Shown in pieces: positions 61,837 through 64,000 of a stretch of 64,000 nt of DNA. The notes beneath the pieces are model-generated. The model searched no databases, had not been told where the DNA came from, and was given only the letters and a program-made list of their open reading frames with translations. Each line of letters starts with the position of its first letter. Position 1 is the stretch's first letter. The stretch comes from Pseudomonadota bacterium. Lineage in GTDB: Bacteria > Bdellovibrionota > Bacteriovoracia > Bacteriovoracales > Bacteriovoracaceae. The stretch lies in the NCBI GenBank assembly GCA_027488375.1, contig JAIYBW010000003.1, positions 124,001-188,000 on the forward strand, given 5' to 3'. The position numbers and the translations under genes are program-made.

Positions 61837-63315
61837 ATGAGCGCATCAATTAATTTTCCCAAAACAAGTTCGCCTTCTGAAAACGTGCTTTCACAAATGA
61901 AAGAGTACAAGTCTGAAGATGTAGACTGGAAGCGTGGAAGATCTTTTAGTCTCGTTTATCCCGTGAATGATGAACATCATGAGTTTCTAAAGAAAGCTCA
62001 TAATATGTTTTTTTCTGAAAATGCTCTTAATCCCATGGCCTTCAAATCTTTGCGCCGATTTGAGCATGAAACTATTCGGATGTGCTCTGATCTTTTTCAT
62101 GGTGGTGATGAAGCCGTAGGGCTTGTGACTTCAGGAGGAACTGAATCACTTATTATGGCGATTAAGGCCTATCGTGATCGTGCTCGTAAATTGAAGCCAT
62201 GGATTAGAAAACCGGAGATGATTATTCCGGAAACTGCTCATTCTGCTATCGATAAAGGAGCTTACTATTTTGATGTTAAAGTCCGTCACGCTCCAATCGG
62301 CCCAGATTTTAGAGTTGATGTAAAGGCCGTAAAAAAATTAATTAATCGAAATACGATTTTGATCGTAGGATCTGCGCCTCAATATCCTCAAGGAGTGGTA
62401 GATCCGATTTCTCAGCTTGGAGAGATTGCACTTTCCCATAAGATTCCACTTCATGTGGATGCATGTATCGGAGGTTTTGTTCTTCCGTTTATTGAACGCT
62501 TAGGTTACCCCGTTCCAGTCTTTGATTTTAGAATTCCAGGAGTGACTTCAATTTCGGCTGATATCCATAAATATGGTTATGCCGCCAAAGGTGCTTCGGC
62601 CCTTGTTTATCGGGATATGTCCTTTATGAAATATCAATTCTTCATTCATACAGAGTGGAAAGGAGGGGGTATTTATGCTTCACCATCTTTTCCTGGAACT
62701 AGACCTGGAGGGCCTATAGCTGCTGCCTGGGCAACCATTCAGAAACTTGGCGAGGAAGGTTATCTTGATTTAACGAAGAAAGTTTTAAAAGCGAGAGAAT
62801 ACTTTTTAGAAGAGCTAGGAAAAATTCCAGAACTTAAACTACAGGCGTACCCTGATTCAACTCTTGTAAGCTTCATTAGTAGAGATCCTCAAATCGGCAT
62901 TTATGCCGTTGCCGATCAGCTTCAGGCCAAGGGATGGAATGTCACTCGACAACAAACTCCAGAATCGTTGCATCTCACTTTATCCCCGGCCCATTTAGAA
63001 TTCATAGAAGAGTTTATGCAGGATTTAAAAGAAGCTGTAAGTGTCGTTAAAGCAAATCCTAAACTAAATACCTCTGGACAGGCCGCTATGTATGGAATGA
63101 TGGCAAAAATTCCATTCAAAGGAATGATCAAGGGCTCTGTTCAAGGAATTATGGAAAAAATGTATGGGGCCAGTAATGAATCAATTGATTCAAAATCTGG
63201 ACAGGTAGAAAACTGGGGAGATTTTGTTGAGAAGATGGGCGCCAATGCTTTAGAGGTTAAAAGACAAGTTGATGAAGCATGGTCGAAAGTAAAAGATCAG
63301 TTTTCAAAAAATTAA
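61837..63315 (+). CDS. PLP-dependent decarboxylase-family protein, sphingosine-phosphate-lyase-like
   Basis: 492 residues from ATG 61837, with AAGGA upstream; an earlier frame at 61783 lacks one. The core (VGLVTSGGTESLIMAIKAYRDRA, then HVDACIGGFVLPF, and the PLP lysine in SADIHKYGYAAKGAS) is that of group II decarboxylases, and the layout is closest to sphingosine-1-phosphate lyase. A C-terminal extension of about 80 residues follows. The substrate could be a phosphorylated long-chain base or an amino acid. Confidence 0.88.
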   Translation: MSASINFPKTSSPSENVLSQMKEYKSEDVDWKRGRSFSLVYPVNDEHHEFLKKAHNMFFSENALNPMAFKSLRRFEHETIRMCSDLFHGGDEAVGLVTSGGTESLIMAIKAYRDRARKLKPWIRKPEMIIPETAHSAIDKGAYYFDVKVRHAPIGPDFRVDVKAVKKLINRNTILIVGSAPQYPQGVVDPISQLGEIALSHKIPLHVDACIGGFVLPFIERLGYPVPVFDFRIPGVTSISADIHKYGYAAKGASALVYRDMSFMKYQFFIHTEWKGGGIYASPSFPGTRPGGPIAAAWATIQKLGEEGYLDLTKKVLKAREYFLEELGKIPELKLQAYPDSTLVSFISRDPQIGIYAVADQLQAKGWNVTRQQTPESLHLTLSPAHLEFIEEFMQDLKEAVSVVKANPKLNTSGQAAMYGMMAKIPFKGMIKGSVQGIMEKMYGASNESIDSKSGQVENWGDFVEKMGANALEVKRQVDEAWSKVKDQFSKN

Positions 63316-63380
63316 AATAATTAGAGTTTTGTCTAAAATTAAAGACTTGCTAAGTCAGGATCCCCTGAGTAACTTGTTTT

Positions 63381-63405
63381 AAACAATTGTTTGAAACGTT
63401 CGTTT
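63381..63405. promoter_or_regulatory. Two adjacent palindromes upstream of the TolC-like gene
   Basis: AAACAATTGTTT (63381-63392) is a perfect 12-base palindrome. AAACGTTCGTTT (63394-63405) has perfect 5-base arms. They end 14 bases before the ATG. The form resembles TetR-family operators that control efflux genes. No TetR gene is in the window. Confidence 0.55.
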
Positions 63406-63419
63406 ACCATGGTGGATTC

Positions 63420-64000
63420 ATGTCTAATTGCCTGAAATCTTTAGTTCTTTTATTCATTTCAATTTTTGTCACAAAGCAACTTCACGCACAAAACTTTGTT
63501 TTGAGTGAAAATTCCTTAAAAGAATTGGCCGCTCAAGGAGCTCCTCAGCTTGAACAAATTCAAGCTGCTTTTTATGCTTCAGATCTCCAAAAAGCCCAGG
63601 TGAATGAAATTTTCTCCCCAGAATTATTTGGTAAAGCGAGCTATGCTGAAGCCAATGAGAAACCCATTATCCAGTTCATTCCTATTTGGTCCCCAGTCAA
63701 ACAAGCTCAACTAGGTGTACGGCAGAATTTTAAACAAGGTTTAAGTGCCGAGGCAGCCATTACAACGGATCAGAGAAGTGCTTCATCAGTAACAGGTAAA
63801 TACAACGATATCACCACAACCTCACTCAGCTTCATGATGCAAATGGATTTATGGAAAGATCTCTTTGGTCAAATGAGTAAGGCCCAAATCGATGCTGCTC
63901 AGTATGAGTCTCAGCGAGCTGAAATAGAAAAAAACATTCAGATTAAAACATTTCTAATTTCCTTAAGACGAATATTCTGGGGACTTGTGGCCAATAAAGA
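63420..64000 (+). CDS. TolC-family outer-membrane factor, N-terminal part (cut by window edge)
   Basis: The frame is open from ATG 63420 to the end of the window, 193 codons, with a GGTGG site upstream. Signal peptide (LKSLVLLFISIFVTKQLHA), then a helical N-terminus (LAAQGAPQLEQIQAAFYASD), strands (LGVRQNFKQGLSAEAAITT) and a long helix (MSKAQIDAAQYESQRAEIEKN), in the pattern of TolC-type channels. The other half and any partner exporter genes are outside the window. The upstream double palindrome suggests repressor control. Confidence 0.75.
   Translation, partial: MSNCLKSLVLLFISIFVTKQLHAQNFVLSENSLKELAAQGAPQLEQIQAAFYASDLQKAQVNEIFSPELFGKASYAEANEKPIIQFIPIWSPVKQAQLGVRQNFKQGLSAEAAITTDQRSASSVTGKYNDITTTSLSFMMQMDLWKDLFGQMSKAQIDAAQYESQRAEIEKNIQIKTFLISLRRIFWGLVANK

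Noticed and set aside
63356..63369. Short inverted repeat TCAGG/CCTGA as a terminator of the decarboxylase gene
   Set aside because: A 5-bp stem without a following T run is too weak to call.
1..64000. tRNA or rRNA genes, CRISPR arrays, insertion sequences, integrases or phage genes
   Set aside because: None was seen. Recognition by eye could miss a divergent tRNA or small RNA; tRNAscan-SE and Rfam searches would settle this.

Overview
The window is a gene-dense, AT-rich stretch of bacterial chromosome coding on both strands. It has no rRNA, tRNA, CRISPR array, insertion sequence or phage gene that I can see. Gene content is Gram-negative: type II secretion, many signal peptides and lipoproteins, an ExbB/ExbD pair, a TolC-family protein, a MipA-like outer-membrane protein and a YbbA/YbbP transporter. 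Together with type III glutamine synthetase, a methylmalonyl-CoA mutase operon, an M61 protease and many secreted lysine-rich proteins of unknown function, the style suggests a delta-proteobacterium-like lineage, most likely Bdellovibrionota (Bacteriovorax/Peredibacter relatives). That assignment is inference from gene content, not a database match.

Layout. 1-2025 (minus): end of a type II secretion operon, gspC then gspD, which runs off the left edge. 2213-5792 (plus): a long acyl-CoA dehydrogenase and an FG-GAP/ASPIC lipoprotein. 5794-9380: a LysR regulator coupled to an IscA-like protein, an M61 protease and a phosphopantetheinyl transferase. 9514-14317: GSIII, PurB and a Cys/Met-type PLP enzyme. 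14297-19574: two unknown proteins, TopA and ribosomal protein L31 type B. 19635-21238: a small metal-handling locus (MerC-like, MipA-like, periplasmic HMA protein). 21247-23663: flavodoxin, RimK, PyrD. 24265-31883: a tight plus-strand run of Prc protease, methyltransferase, two methylmalonyl-CoA mutase subunits and the MeaB chaperone. 31940-33819: response regulator, then a coupled GbsR/membrane/MerR operon. 34026-38042: adenosine-deaminase-like hydrolase, DsbA-like isomerase, lipoprotein, ribosomal protein S21. 38147-42043: nuclease-like protein, membrane J-protein, an overlooked 34-residue membrane peptide, rhodanese, serine acetyltransferase, and a divergent cysteine synthase. 42144-44762: a six-repeat IPT/TIG lipoprotein and a secreted protein.

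44755-51384 is the most unusual part: a compact, visibly AT-rich cluster of an SDR epimerase, a multi-spanning GT-C-like protein, an HprK-like kinase, a GT2 glycosyltransferase, a mini S24/S26 signal-peptidase-like protein, an unknown 313-residue protein and a GT4 glycosyltransferase. It looks like an envelope glycoconjugate or protein/peptide-modification system that I cannot match to a named pathway. 51509-55965 is a five-gene chain coupled by four-base overlaps, ending in TesA-YbbA-YbbP. 56028-63315 holds DedA, AlkB, glutathione peroxidase, a carotenoid-type FAD oxidoreductase, MscS, ExbB/ExbD and a PLP decarboxylase/S1P-lyase-like enzyme. A TolC-family gene runs off the right edge.

No gap without a gene exceeds about 240 bases. 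Several shorter gaps hold good inverted repeats or promoters (near 2160, 9460, 19260, 33940, 36860, 42110, 60777 and 63390), listed separately. Convergent neighbours often overlap by 8-24 bases, and five clear stem-loop terminators were found.
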